A stretch of 64,000 nt of DNA from JAMQKA01 sp031569985 (GTDB taxonomy: Bacteria > Bacteroidota > Rhodothermia > Balneolales > Balneolaceae), in the NCBI RefSeq assembly GCF_031569985.1, contig NZ_JAMQKA010000018.1, positions 1 to 64,000 on the forward strand. Direction: 5' to 3'. The notes beneath the pieces were generated by a model, which was not told where the DNA came from, did not search any database, and saw only the letters and a list, made by a program, of their open reading frames with translations. Shown here piece by piece: positions 18,043 to 26,804 of the stretch. Position 1 is the stretch's first letter. Each line of letters opens with the position of its first letter. Position numbers and translations under genes: made by a program.

Positions 18043-19122
18043 TTACCCGTTGTTGGAACGGAAGTCGTTCATAAAGTCAACCAGCGTATCAACTGATTCC
18101 ATTGGGCAGGCATTGTAGATGCTTGCACGAATTCCACCAACACTTCGGTGGCCCTTCAGGGAGTAGAGGTCGTGTTTGACCGCTTCATCCACGAACTTTT
18201 GCTCAAGCTCTTCAGAAGGCAGACGGAAGGTCACATTCATCAGTGAGCGAGACTCTTTATCGACAGCGCCACGGTAGAAATCATCAGCGTCAATGGCATC
18301 ATATACCTTTTTTGCTTTTTTCTCATTGAATGATTTAAACCCGGAAAGTCCGCCTTTACCTTCAATCCACTTTAGCACCAGGTTCACCATGTAAACATTA
18401 AATGTGGGCGGAGTGTTAAAGATTTTGCCGGTATGCGTGCCGTACTGCAGTATTGTGGGAACGTTCTCGGTGTTTGCCTGTGCGAGGAAGTCTTTTTTAA
18501 TGATAACCACTGTAACCCCTGCAGGACCAACATTCTTTTGGGCCCCGGCGTAAATGATACCATACTTATCCACGTCGATTGGTCGCGAAAGGAAGTCAGA
18601 AGAGGCATCACAGACCAAGGGTACGCCGTTCGTGTCAGGTTCGACAGGGAATTGGGTACCAGCAACCGTATTGTTGGAAGTAAAGTGCACATACTGTGGA
18701 TTATCGCTGAATTTCAGCTCATCTTGCGTGGGTACGCGGTCGTAGTTCCCTTCGGCACTGCTGAATGGAACGTGCACATTCCCGAAAATTTCCGCTTCCT
18801 TGATCGCCTTGGCAGACCATCGGCCGGTATCGATATAATCAGCCGTCTGGTCTTTGCCCAGGAAGTTGTAGGGAGCCATCATAAACTGGCTGCTTGCCCC
18901 ACCCTGCAAGAACATAATTTCAAACTTGTCTCCAAGTCCCAACAGGTTGCGCAGCCGTGCTTTTGCTTGTTGATCGATCTCTTCATAATGGGCGCTTCGG
19001 TGACTCAATTCCATGATGGAGCGCCCAGTCTCTTTGTAGTCGGTAAGCTCTTGTTGAGCGTGTTTAATAACTTCCAGGGGAAGTGCTGCAGGTCCTGCGC
19101 TAAAGTTGTGTACTCGTGTCAT
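18043..19122 (-). CDS. serC: Phosphoserine aminotransferase
   Basis: A PLP enzyme that makes 3-phosphoserine from 3-phosphohydroxypyruvate in serine synthesis (and acts in one route to pyridoxal phosphate). From the ATG at 19122 the protein starts MTRVHNFSAGPAALP, the family N-terminus; a TTG at 19137 would add five residues. The PLP lysine is in YAGAQKNVGPAGV. The C-terminal GGIRASIYNACP motif is present. 359 residues, typical. It follows the DUF1015 gene by 24 bases on the same strand, a pairing seen in other genomes. Confidence 0.95.
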   Translation of the reverse strand: MTRVHNFSAGPAALPLEVIKHAQQELTDYKETGRSIMELSHRSAHYEEIDQQAKARLRNLLGLGDKFEIMFLQGGASSQFMMAPYNFLGKDQTADYIDTGRWSAKAIKEAEIFGNVHVPFSSAEGNYDRVPTQDELKFSDNPQYVHFTSNNTVAGTQFPVEPDTNGVPLVCDASSDFLSRPIDVDKYGIIYAGAQKNVGPAGVTVVIIKKDFLAQANTENVPTILQYGTHTGKIFNTPPTFNVYMVNLVLKWIEGKGGLSGFKSFNEKKAKKVYDAIDADDFYRGAVDKESRSLMNVTFRLPSEELEQKFVDEAVKHDLYSLKGHRSVGGIRASIYNACPMESVDTLVDFMNDFRSNNG

Positions 19123-19146
19123 TGTTTTTGTGATCAAATTAGATTG

Positions 19147-20358
19147 TTAGAAAGTGTGAATAAGTAAACCAGATCTCAGCTTAGGTTCAAACCACGTTGA
19201 TTTTGGAGGCATTAAAAGTCCTTCGTCAGAAACCTCCACCAGTTCCGCAATGTCCGTGGGATACATGCTGATAGCCAGGTCAGCCTTTCCGGAGTCGACC
19301 AGTCGCTCGAGCTCTTCTGTGCCTCGAATACCCCCAACAAACGAGATGTTTTCATCACGCCGCTGGTCGGTTATATCGAGCATGGGTTCCAAAATAGCTT
19401 CCTGTAGCCGATGTACATCCAGTTTCTCAACGCTGTTTGCATCTGGTTTTTGTGGCAGCTCCATACCATACCAGGTTCCGTCATAATAGATGGAGATCGA
19501 GCCCTTTTCAGAAGGACTTGGCTCGGCATTTTCGGTGAGTTCAAACTTATCTTTCAATTCCGATAGAAAATCATCCGGGACAGAATAGATAATACGGTTA
19601 TAGGCCAATATTTTCATCTCATCCATCGGGAAGAGCACGGCGGGAAAGAAGTTAAACTCCTCTTCGCCGCTGTAATTGGGATTCGCCTTCTTCATCTCAG
19701 CGGCCGCACGAGAAGCACTTTTGCAGCGGTGATGCCCGTCGGCTATGTAGAGATGGGGGATATCCTCAAAATCGGAAATCAGCTCTTTCGCATCAGGTAC
19801 CTTCCAGATGGTGTGTTGGATGTCGTCAGCCGCCGTAAAGTCGTATAGCGGCTCCTCAGAGTCCATCACATCTTCAATGGTAGATGCAATGCCTTTGGTA
19901 TCTTTAAAAGTCATCATGACCGGTTCGGCGTGGGCCGACTGTGTCAGGATGTGCAGTGTGCGATCATCTTCCTTGTCGGGCCGCGTGAGCTCGTGCTTAA
20001 GAATCACTTCATTGTCATAATCGTCAACAGAAACGCAAGTGAACAGCCCCGTTTGCGAGCGCCCTTCACGGATCAGGCGATAAATATAAACCGATTCTTC
20101 CTCCTCCTGGGTCATCAAGTCAGAGTCTAGAATCCGCGCCAGGTTTTCAGCTCCTTTTTCGTAAACGCTGTCCTCATTATACTTGGTTCCCTCGGGCAGA
20201 TCGATCTCAGGACGTATAACATGTAAAAAACTGTCCGGTTTGCCCTCTGCCAGTGATTGGGCTTCTTCGGTATTAATAACATCGTAGGGAACGCAAGCTA
20301 CTTCATTTAATTTTTCCCGGCGGGGTCGCCAGGCTTTAAACGGGTGTATTATGGCCAT
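19147..20358 (-). CDS. DUF1015 family protein
   Basis: A 403-residue cytoplasmic protein of the DUF1015 family. Family marks are the N-terminal PFKAWRPR...VACVPYDVI segment (residues 6-28) and the central HLYIADGHHRCKSA motif, where HH and the preceding Asp look like a metal or phosphate site. No biochemical activity has been fixed for the family to my knowledge. Its place directly upstream of serC, probably in one transcript, suggests a link to serine or amino-acid metabolism; that is inference from context. Confidence 0.9.
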   Translation of the reverse strand: MAIIHPFKAWRPRREKLNEVACVPYDVINTEEAQSLAEGKPDSFLHVIRPEIDLPEGTKYNEDSVYEKGAENLARILDSDLMTQEEEESVYIYRLIREGRSQTGLFTCVSVDDYDNEVILKHELTRPDKEDDRTLHILTQSAHAEPVMMTFKDTKGIASTIEDVMDSEEPLYDFTAADDIQHTIWKVPDAKELISDFEDIPHLYIADGHHRCKSASRAAAEMKKANPNYSGEEEFNFFPAVLFPMDEMKILAYNRIIYSVPDDFLSELKDKFELTENAEPSPSEKGSISIYYDGTWYGMELPQKPDANSVEKLDVHRLQEAILEPMLDITDQRRDENISFVGGIRGTEELERLVDSGKADLAISMYPTDIAELVEVSDEGLLMPPKSTWFEPKLRSGLLIHTF

Positions 20359-20506
20359 TGTATTGGTTTATTATGCTGAGAAATAAAGGCGTAAACTTAC
20401 GTTGGACAGATCAATTTATAAAGAACAAAATCATTAAATAATGAACTCTTACAAAATAGGTGAAAAGCCGTTATTTTCTATCCAATAGAAACCTAAAAAA
20501 GGAGAT

Positions 20507-20848
20507 ATGGACCTACAAGATTTAGATTTCAATAACGAAAATTTATCTGATGATCAGCAAAATCAGTTACTATTCATGATGTTGGTACAGCAGCATCAGC
20601 AGATAGCCATGATGGGGATGGGAAAGATCAAGAATCCCTCGACCGACAGGGTAGAGCGAGAGATGAAGTCTGCCAAGTTTGCCATCGACACGCTGTTGAT
20701 GCTAAAGCAGTTTACCGAGGGAAATCTACCCAAGGAGTTGAAGAAGTACCTGGATCAAACGCTGAACAATTTGCGCATGAACTATGCGGAAGAGAAGAAA
20801 AAAGAAGATGGGAAAGAAGCATCAAATTCGAACAGCGAGGAAGAATAA
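20507..20848 (+). CDS. DUF1844 family protein
   Basis: A 113-residue soluble helical protein. The central part (about residues 20-85) with LLFMMLVQQHQQIAMMGMG and the segment AKFAIDTLLMLKQFTEGNL is the DUF1844 pattern of a helical hairpin. The last 20 residues are a low-complexity Glu/Lys/Ser tail. The function is unknown. It lies nine bases upstream of a Nudix gene, so the two are probably co-transcribed, and it is divergent from the DUF1015-serC pair. Confidence 0.8.
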   Translation: MDLQDLDFNNENLSDDQQNQLLFMMLVQQHQQIAMMGMGKIKNPSTDRVEREMKSAKFAIDTLLMLKQFTEGNLPKELKKYLDQTLNNLRMNYAEEKKKEDGKEASNSNSEEE

Positions 20849-20857
20849 ATAAGCAAT

Positions 20858-21283
20858 ATGCAAATAGTACCTGTGACGGCGGCCGGGGGCGTGCTTTATA
20901 AGGTAGAAAATGATAGCATACTGGTGTTGTTAATATACAGGCGTGGGGTTTGGGACCTTCCAAAAGGGAAGCTGGAGGGGGAAGAATCTATCAAAGAGTG
21001 TGCGCAGCGCGAGGTTTCGGAAGAAGTGGGATGCCGGCTGCCAGAAATACGCCAAAAATTAATTACGACTTACCACGAGTACGAGGAGGCTGAAGAATAT
21101 ATTGGTAAAACAACCCACTGGTATGCCATGGAAGCTGGTAAGGAAGAGGACTTGGAGCCCGAAACGGAAGAAGATATTACCAAGCTGGCGTGGTTTCCCC
21201 TGGAAGAGGCAATAGAAAAAGTGGGATATCAGAATCTTCGTGAAGTGCTGGGGTCATTTGAAAACTGGCATTTCGGCAAGTAA
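20858..21283 (+). CDS. Nudix hydrolase
   Basis: A 141-residue single-domain Nudix hydrolase. The Nudix box runs from G37 to C59: GKLEGEESIKECAQREVSEE continues with VG and fits GX5EX7REUXEEXGU exactly, with E55 and E56 as metal ligands. Nudix enzymes split nucleoside diphosphates linked to another group; the N-terminal AAGGVLYKVENDS...LIYRRGVWDLPKG layout is like diadenosine polyphosphate or (d)NTP pyrophosphohydrolases, but the substrate cannot be fixed from sequence. A bidirectional terminator follows. Confidence 0.92.
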   Translation: MQIVPVTAAGGVLYKVENDSILVLLIYRRGVWDLPKGKLEGEESIKECAQREVSEEVGCRLPEIRQKLITTYHEYEEAEEYIGKTTHWYAMEAGKEEDLEPETEEDITKLAWFPLEEAIEKVGYQNLREVLGSFENWHFGK

Positions 21284-21309
21284 CCAGCTTATAAGATATA
21301 ATGATCAAA

Positions 21310-21340
21310 AAAGGCGTGATTCAAATTGAATCACGCCTTT
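21310..21340. terminator. Bidirectional terminator between the Nudix gene and a tonB gene
   Basis: AAAGGCGTGATTC pairs with GAATCACGCCTTT around AAATT. A-runs lie on the left (ATCAAAAAAGG) and T-rich sequence on the right. It separates two convergent transcripts. Confidence 0.9.
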
Positions 21341-21364
21341 CAAATTTAGTTGAAGATTCTGGAA

Positions 21365-22024
21365 TTAGTTCTGCAGCTTGAATACTACTGGTAAGCTGTA
21401 CTGAACTCGAACAGGGTTTCCGCGCTGACGGCCCGGTTCAAATTCGGATTGTTTAACACAGCGAAGAGCCTCTTTATCTGCGCCACCACCAATGCCGCGT
21501 ACCACTCTAGGTTCTTCAACATTACCCTGCTCGTTCACAATAAATTGGACGATTACACGTCCTTCAATGCCTGCCTTACGGGCCATCTCAGGGTAATTAA
21601 CGCAACCCTGCAGTTTAGCTAATCCACCTTTAAGCGTCGGCATCTGTTCTACAACTACGAAAAAGTCCTCTTCTTCCTCCTCTTGGCTATCGTCGGGGGG
21701 AGGGGGCATTTCTAATTTATCCTGTAGATTCAGATCCGCACTTATATCAATATTCTGGTCTTCAACAACCTCATCGTTGGGAACTTCTACAGGCACTTGG
21801 GGACGGGGAGGAGGAGGTGGTTTTTCTTCGTGTTCAGTTTGTTCTATCTGTTCCATCTGAACAACCTCCTGCTCCTTTGTCAGGTCAACATTTTGTTGTT
21901 GACCACGGAAGTCGAGTTTCATTGCTACTAAAAAGATAACAAGTACTACAATTAATCCACCTTCGAGGAAAATGGTATAATATTTTCTTAAATCAGACTT
22001 TGGCTTTTTGCGTTCATTCCGCAT
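21365..22024 (-). CDS. TonB family energy transducer (paralogue 1 of 3)
   Basis: TonB couples the proton gradient of the inner membrane to outer-membrane receptors. The protein has a short cytoplasmic start (MRNERKKPKSDLRKYY), one membrane span (about residues 20-40), a proline-rich spacer (EEKPPPPPRPQVPVEVP), an acidic linker and the C-terminal TonB domain with YPEMARKAGIEGRVIVQFIV and the final YSLPVVFKLQN. The start at 22024 is chosen because GGAGG stands five bases before it; the ATG at 22036 has none. This is the last of three tandem paralogues, each with its own terminator. 219 residues. Confidence 0.93.
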   Translation of the reverse strand: MRNERKKPKSDLRKYYTIFLEGGLIVVLVIFLVAMKLDFRGQQQNVDLTKEQEVVQMEQIEQTEHEEKPPPPPRPQVPVEVPNDEVVEDQNIDISADLNLQDKLEMPPPPDDSQEEEEEDFFVVVEQMPTLKGGLAKLQGCVNYPEMARKAGIEGRVIVQFIVNEQGNVEEPRVVRGIGGGADKEALRCVKQSEFEPGRQRGNPVRVQYSLPVVFKLQN

Positions 22025-22146
22025 AAGAACCTCCAATTTCAGGAAATTAAGTTATCATTCTATGCTTATACACTAATATCTATTTTAATATATGTATTTA
22101 GCTTACACTAATAAAACAGTATAAAAGGATGAAAGTTCCATCTAAA

Positions 22147-22181
22147 TAAAAAAGCGTAACCGATACCATCGGTTACGCTTT
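22147..22181 (-). terminator. Terminator of the second tonB gene
   Basis: AAAGCGTAACCGAT (22151-22164) pairs with ATCGGTTACGCTTT (22168-22181) around ACC. In the minus direction it is followed by TTTTTTATTTAG. It lies about 60 bases after the stop of the 22243-22905 gene. Confidence 0.88.
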
Positions 22182-22242
22182 AGGGATTTATAACTCAACT
22201 AGGGATTGTTGAGTGTTAGGGGAAAATAATGTTTGAAATTTG

Positions 22243-22905
22243 TTAGAGTTTACTCGTCAGGTTATAGATTACGGGCACAGAAAATTGAACTCTGACGGGG
22301 TTTCCTCGCTGCTGTCCGGGAACGAATTCCGCGTTTTTAACACAGCGAATAGCCTCTTCATCAGCTCCGGCACCAATGCCTCTGACAATTTGTGGGTCGT
22401 CAACAGTGCCGTTTTCATTGACAATAAACTGTACGATAACCCGGCCTTCAATTCCAGCTCTTTGTGCCGTTTTGGGATAGTTGACACATTTCTGGATTGA
22501 AGCCAACCCGCCTTTGAGTTCGGGCATTTGCTCCACCACAACAAAGAAGTCTTCTTCCTCTTCAGTGCTTTCGGATGGTGGCGCAGGCATTTCGAGTTTA
22601 CTGTCCAATTGAAGTTCAGCGTTGATGTCCAGGACCTGATCCTCAACGATCTCGTCATTGGGGACTTCCACCGGTACAGGTGGTCGCGGAGGGGGAGGTG
22701 GTTTCTCGATGTGCTTGGTTTGCACGATCTCCTCCATTTTAACAACCTCCTGTTCGGTTGTCAGATCCAGGTTTTCCTTCTCACCACGAAAATCGATTTT
22801 TGTGGCTGCAAAGAATACAAGCAGTACTACTACAAGTGAACCTTGTAGGAACACTTGGTAATACTTACGAAGATCAGCTTCGGGATTTTTACGATCTAGT
22901 CGCAT
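22243..22905 (-). CDS. TonB family energy transducer (paralogue 2 of 3)
   Basis: 220 residues with the same plan as its neighbours: cytoplasmic start MRLDRKNPEADLRKYY, one span (about residues 20-40), the spacer IEKPPPPPRPPVPVEVP, an acidic stretch ending FFVVVEQMPELKGGL and a C-terminal TonB domain (AGIEGRVIVQFIVNENG, then VRGIGAGADEEAIR). The ending differs from the other two (IYNLTSKL, not VFKLQN), so it is the more diverged C-terminus. It has its own terminator on the left and a 502-base gap on the right, which suggests separate expression. Confidence 0.93.
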   Translation of the reverse strand: MRLDRKNPEADLRKYYQVFLQGSLVVVLLVFFAATKIDFRGEKENLDLTTEQEVVKMEEIVQTKHIEKPPPPPRPPVPVEVPNDEIVEDQVLDINAELQLDSKLEMPAPPSESTEEEEDFFVVVEQMPELKGGLASIQKCVNYPKTAQRAGIEGRVIVQFIVNENGTVDDPQIVRGIGAGADEEAIRCVKNAEFVPGQQRGNPVRVQFSVPVIYNLTSKL

Positions 22906-23407
22906 GTTATGATTTAGCGTTTGTTGGGATTGTGATTGGGATGATTGTTTTAGGGATTTTAAGTTTCGCTCTGCCTTAACAGAACTACACCTAAATTATT
23001 TCGGTATATTACCAATGTCAACTTAAATTATTATAAAATTTCTTTTAAATAATTAATTTTCTTTTGTACGTACCCAAGTTAAGCAGAAATAATTACAATA
23101 TTGATATCATTTTAAAATCGGGTATATAGGTGTTCTCTATCAGCTTATTTAGCCATCTGTGACGGTTGTAAAAGCCTTATCTACTCTGAGATGTCCGAAG
23201 AAAAGGCCGGAATATAAATTTTATATGAAGATAGACCAGGGCGGGGTACTTCTTAACAATGAGTTAATATACCGTTCGATTATCGGTATGTATGAGCGGG
23301 ACTGGGACTGGTAGGTTGTTTAGATAATGAAAGGGGGGGATAGGAAATAAAAAGGTGCAGTCCTGTAAAAAGACTGCACCAAAGTAAAAAAGTGACTGTC
23401 GCTAGTT
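22906..23407. other. 502-base gap between tonB paralogues
   Basis: The gap is AT-rich and shows no convincing open frame on either strand. It holds the terminator of the upstream tonB gene (23354-23380) and presumably the promoter of the 22243-22905 gene at its left end. A palindromic stretch, TTGTACGTAC, lies near 23064. Nothing else can be named. Confidence 0.6.
23347..23380 (-). terminator. Terminator of the third tonB gene
   Basis: GGTGCAGTC (23354-23362) pairs with GACTGCACC (23372-23380); in the minus direction TTTTTATTTCC follows. It lies about 28 bases after the stop codon of the 23408-24064 gene. Confidence 0.88.
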
Positions 23408-24064
23408 CTAGTTCTGAAGCTTAAACACGATAGGCAAGCTGTACTGAACTCGTACAGGGTTACCGCGCTGCCGTCCAGGCTTGAAGCTGGCCTCTTTCAC
23501 AGCCCGGAGTGCCTCTTCGTCACATCCGCCACCAATGCCACGAACAACTCGGGGATCTTCAACTTTCCCCTGCTCGTTTACGATGAACTGAATAATGACG
23601 CGTCCTTCAATACCAGCTTTCCTGGCCATTTCAGGATAACGAACTTTCTGTTGCAGGCCAGCAAGACCACCAATGAGTTCTGGCATGTTTTCAACCACTA
23701 CGAAGAAATCTTCTTCATTATCTTCTTCCTGGTCAGGTGGTGGCGGAGGCATGTCTAGTGGAGCATCGAGATCCAATTCGGCATTGATATCCAGAACCTG
23801 GTCCTCTACAATTTCATCATTGGGAACCTCAACAGGTACCGGTGGACGCGGAGGGGGTGGTGGCTTCTCAATTTGCTTGGTTTGCACAATTTCTTCCATC
23901 TCAACAACTTCTTGCTCTTTTGTGAGATCGACATCTTTAACTTCCTGTCGGAAATCTATCTTGACGGCCGCAAGAGATACGACGAGTGTTACTATTAAGC
24001 CGATTTCAAGAAATACTGTATAGTACTTCTTTAAATCAGCATCAGGATTTTTTCTATGGGACAT
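23408..24064 (-). CDS. TonB family energy transducer (paralogue 3 of 3)
   Basis: 218 residues: cytoplasmic start MSHRKNPDADLKKYY, one membrane span (about residues 18-38), spacer IEKPPPPPRPPVPVEVP, acidic linker, FFVVVENMPELIGGL and the TonB C-terminal domain (YPEMARKAGIEGRVIIQFIV, VRGIGGGCDEEALR, YSLPIVFKLQN). It is first in transcription order of the three tandem copies. The DKS-type ExbB/ExbD partners are not in the window. The three copies are close in their C-terminal domains and differ mainly in linkers, as expected for paralogues serving different receptors or conditions. Confidence 0.93.
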   Translation of the reverse strand: MSHRKNPDADLKKYYTVFLEIGLIVTLVVSLAAVKIDFRQEVKDVDLTKEQEVVEMEEIVQTKQIEKPPPPPRPPVPVEVPNDEIVEDQVLDINAELDLDAPLDMPPPPPDQEEDNEEDFFVVVENMPELIGGLAGLQQKVRYPEMARKAGIEGRVIIQFIVNEQGKVEDPRVVRGIGGGCDEEALRAVKEASFKPGRQRGNPVRVQYSLPIVFKLQN

Positions 24065-24195
24065 AATACTCAGCTGATTTAGATTGCTACTTTCACGTAA
24101 AACTTCTGTAAGATATCAATTTATCGCTGTCATGCAAGTTGAATTGCAATAATTTTTAATAACGTTCAATAATTATGCAGATATGGTTGCAAAAA

Positions 24196-24591
24196 CTATT
24201 TATCGGACTGGTGGGTAATAAATTTTAGTAATATTACAGCACCTACCGCTCCCAGGGCGTCCACACAGAAGTCGAGAATATCCCCATTACGGTTTACAGG
24301 CAGCACGTGCTGTAATATTTCGATTGCACCACCAAACAAAACACCGAGGGAAAATATCTTCCATAAATTGGTGTGCTTGTAGTCCTTAACCATGGAGTAT
24401 AGCCCAAGCAGAAACGTCCAAGACCCGAAAAGCAGAAAATGCCCGAGTTTGTCGTACGACCAGATTTCGTTGTGCCCAAGATAGTCGGCGGGTATCAGGG
24501 TGAGCAACAGGGCAGAAATTGTGATTCCGAAGAGTCCCAGCAGTATTAATTTTGGATGACTTCTCAAGTAGCCGGTAATAAGTTTGATCAT
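24196..24591 (-). CDS. VanZ-like family membrane protein
   Basis: A 131-residue integral membrane protein with four predicted spans. The family marks are WSYDKLGHFLLFG (about residues 44-56) and the later GAIEILQHVLPVNRNGDILD segment, with conserved His, Glu and Asp facing one side. VanZ-like proteins are widespread; VanZ itself gives low teicoplanin resistance, but most members have unknown function, so no resistance role is claimed. The ATG overlaps the stop of nnr by four bases (24588-24591), which makes it the last gene of the proS-PAP2-nnr-vanZ operon. Confidence 0.85.
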   Translation of the reverse strand: MIKLITGYLRSHPKLILLGLFGITISALLLTLIPADYLGHNEIWSYDKLGHFLLFGSWTFLLGLYSMVKDYKHTNLWKIFSLGVLFGGAIEILQHVLPVNRNGDILDFCVDALGAVGAVILLKFITHQSDK

Positions 24592-26120
24592 ATCAGATCG
24601 TTTGGCTCAGGGGATCTGTGGGTTGTTGTTTTATCGCGGTAAATCTTGTCATAGCCGTTTAGTAGGCCCAGGACCGCACTTTTGGCAGCGGGATTGCCGA
24701 GTGTCCAGTAAGCTCCGATTTTGCCGGCCAGAACATCTCCAAATCCCGCACGTGCAAACATCCGGGTATCATAACCGGTTAAAACGCATTTACCCGTTCG
24801 TGTTCCAATGATAGAAGGAAATCCCTTAGAAACAAGTGTAATATCTTTTTCTTTGCTCAGTTTCCGAACTACATCAAGCCGCTGAGATCCGTCAGAAAAT
24901 GGGTCTTTCGTTAATTTAGACAGCTCTCCGGGATGGGGGGTGACAATCCATGAAGCAGCATCGGCCGGTTTTTGCCAGTCCTCTTGCTGAGCAAGGCACC
25001 ACAGGGCGTCTGCGTCGATTAGGAGGTTGCCCTTGTATTGTGCAAAAAATGAGGTGCAAAAAGCGAGGGTATCCGGTTCCCTGCCAATGCCGGGGCCAAG
25101 CAGAACATCTCCAGGCCTTTCTTCAATTATTTGCACGATCTGTTCAAGATGTTCTTCCTTCAGGCAAGTGTCATCCTTCATGCCCACCGGCTTTTTGATT
25201 ATTTGTGGCAGGTTGTTTTCAAAAATAGGAAGAATACCGCGGGGGCAGACCAGTATTACTGCGCCCACGCCTTCAGCCCAGGCACTTCTGGCGGCCAGGA
25301 TTGCAGCTCCCGTCAGCCCTTCTGATCCAGCAATAATGTATAGAACACCGGCATCATATTTGTGTTTGGCTGGCGGGTACTGAGGCTCCTTTACCCATGA
25401 GCGGTCCAGTAAAAAAGTGTTGCATGACTTTAAATAATTGGGAAAAGGCAGCTCGCAGAGTAAAATTTTACCCGTGCAGCTGTACCCGTCTTCCAGGTAA
25501 AATCCCCGCTTCTTTGTGCCAAAGGTGTACGTTTTCTCTGCCTGGATGGCATCGCCCATGATATGCCCGGAATCGGAATGCAAACCTGTGGGAATATCGA
25601 TCGAATAAACTGGGAGATCCGTCTCGTTAGTCCATGCGACCGCTTTGACGTAATCGCCACGCAGATCGCTATTGAGACCGGTACCGAGCATGCCGTCGAC
25701 GATAAAATCGTATGCAACACCATTTATATCTTCAAATTCTGCCCAGCTTTCCAGGATTGAGACCGAAGCAGCTGCCGAATCATTTTCAGTAATTTTGCGG
25801 AGCAGGTCAAAATTCTTTTCGGTGTCGGCAGATAGATCTTCAGTGCCACTTATAAAAAGGAGCGTGGCGTCATGGCCGTGTTGAATTAAATATCGCGCTA
25901 CAACGAGGGCATCTCCTGCGTTGTTCCCTTTTCCACAGATGTAAAGTCCGTGTGAATCAGCCGGTAATTCAGTGAGCAAATCTTTGGCAGTCGAGCTCCC
26001 GGCAACCTCCATCAGGGTAAAGCCATCGATGCCAAACTGTTCAATAGTGGCCTTATCCATCTGCTGAGACTGTTCAGCAGTACAAAGGTAATAGTGATGA
26101 GGAACAGATAATGCTTTCAT
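24588..26120 (-). CDS. nnr: Bifunctional NAD(P)H-hydrate epimerase / ADP-dependent dehydratase
   Basis: A metabolite-repair enzyme that restores NAD(P)H damaged by hydration. The N-terminal YjeF-type epimerase domain (about residues 1-215; GNNAGDALVVARYL motif) is joined to a C-terminal ribokinase-like dehydratase domain (YIIAGSEGLTGAAILAARSA, GPGIG, VTPHPGELSKL and GFGDVLAG motifs). 510 residues from the ATG at 26120, chosen because it overlaps the stop of the upstream gene in the common ATGA form; an ATG at 26132 is also possible. Both active domains look complete. Confidence 0.94.
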   Translation of the reverse strand: MKALSVPHHYYLCTAEQSQQMDKATIEQFGIDGFTLMEVAGSSTAKDLLTELPADSHGLYICGKGNNAGDALVVARYLIQHGHDATLLFISGTEDLSADTEKNFDLLRKITENDSAAASVSILESWAEFEDINGVAYDFIVDGMLGTGLNSDLRGDYVKAVAWTNETDLPVYSIDIPTGLHSDSGHIMGDAIQAEKTYTFGTKKRGFYLEDGYSCTGKILLCELPFPNYLKSCNTFLLDRSWVKEPQYPPAKHKYDAGVLYIIAGSEGLTGAAILAARSAWAEGVGAVILVCPRGILPIFENNLPQIIKKPVGMKDDTCLKEEHLEQIVQIIEERPGDVLLGPGIGREPDTLAFCTSFFAQYKGNLLIDADALWCLAQQEDWQKPADAASWIVTPHPGELSKLTKDPFSDGSQRLDVVRKLSKEKDITLVSKGFPSIIGTRTGKCVLTGYDTRMFARAGFGDVLAGKIGAYWTLGNPAAKSAVLGLLNGYDKIYRDKTTTHRSPEPNDLI

Positions 26121-26782
26121 AATGGCTGCCAAAAGTAAAAGGTTAACAAGATTTCAACAGTGGTGAAAAAGATGCCCGCTGTTGCCCCGCCAATCAGTTC
26201 GGGCATGGTGTGGACCTCCAGGTAAAAGCGGGACCACATCATCACCGGTAAAATTATCAAAAGCAAAATTAATGAAAAAACAATGGCCGTTGATTGTGTT
26301 ATCCCCAGCTCCCATAAATAGAAGAACAGCAGGATGATGCCTCCGCTGGATATTGAAGCTGAGTGAATGCTTACTTTCCACCTCCGATTCAGCAGGTAGC
26401 CGATCACGGGATTGATACAGAAAATTCCGGAAATGAGTGTTAAAAATGGGCGGTGGGGATAGAAAAAGATGCCCAACGCCAGGCTGCCCACCGCTGCACT
26501 GGCAATCCCCAGCAGATACAGCAGGTTTCGGGATTCCCGTCGCGGGATGTCCAGCGACTCAATATGCCCACTTTTTAACAAGGCCAGTGCCGTGACCAAT
26601 GGAATAAAGGTGTAGAAACATAATGAGAGCAGAGTCAGCCATCCCAGTTCTGCCGTTGAGATATTATTCAATACTCCAATCACGATAAAAACAATCGGAG
26701 GAACGAACAGGGGATTTGCCAAATCGGAGATCCATCGTGCAACCCTGTGAACACGGGATGAATAGACTCCTTGTGTCGGCAT
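26117..26782 (-). CDS. PAP2-like membrane phosphatase family protein
   Basis: A 221-residue polytopic membrane protein with about six spans. A degenerate type-2 phosphatidic acid phosphatase layout is visible: SLDIPRRESR near residue 75, SIHSASISSGG near residue 137 and SRFYLEVHTMPELIGGATAG near residue 185, the last being the usual SR-x5-H motif. The PSGH motif is replaced by SIHSA, so activity is uncertain. It may act on lipid or isoprenoid pyrophosphates. It is 22 bases downstream of proS and overlaps nnr. Confidence 0.75.
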   Translation of the reverse strand: MPTQGVYSSRVHRVARWISDLANPLFVPPIVFIVIGVLNNISTAELGWLTLLSLCFYTFIPLVTALALLKSGHIESLDIPRRESRNLLYLLGIASAAVGSLALGIFFYPHRPFLTLISGIFCINPVIGYLLNRRWKVSIHSASISSGGIILLFFYLWELGITQSTAIVFSLILLLIILPVMMWSRFYLEVHTMPELIGGATAGIFFTTVEILLTFYFWQPL

Positions 26783-26804
26783 AGATCATCTCATTTGTGA
26801 AAAA

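Noticed and set aside
18433..19167. 244-codon open frame on the plus strand opposite serC
   Set aside because: It runs antisense through the whole of serC, whose protein is fully conserved and has the PLP lysine motif. The plus-strand product shows no family features and no ribosome binding site.
24196..24591. Glycopeptide resistance from the vanZ-like gene
   Set aside because: VanZ-family proteins are widespread without resistance; no van operon is present, so the name alone is not evidence.
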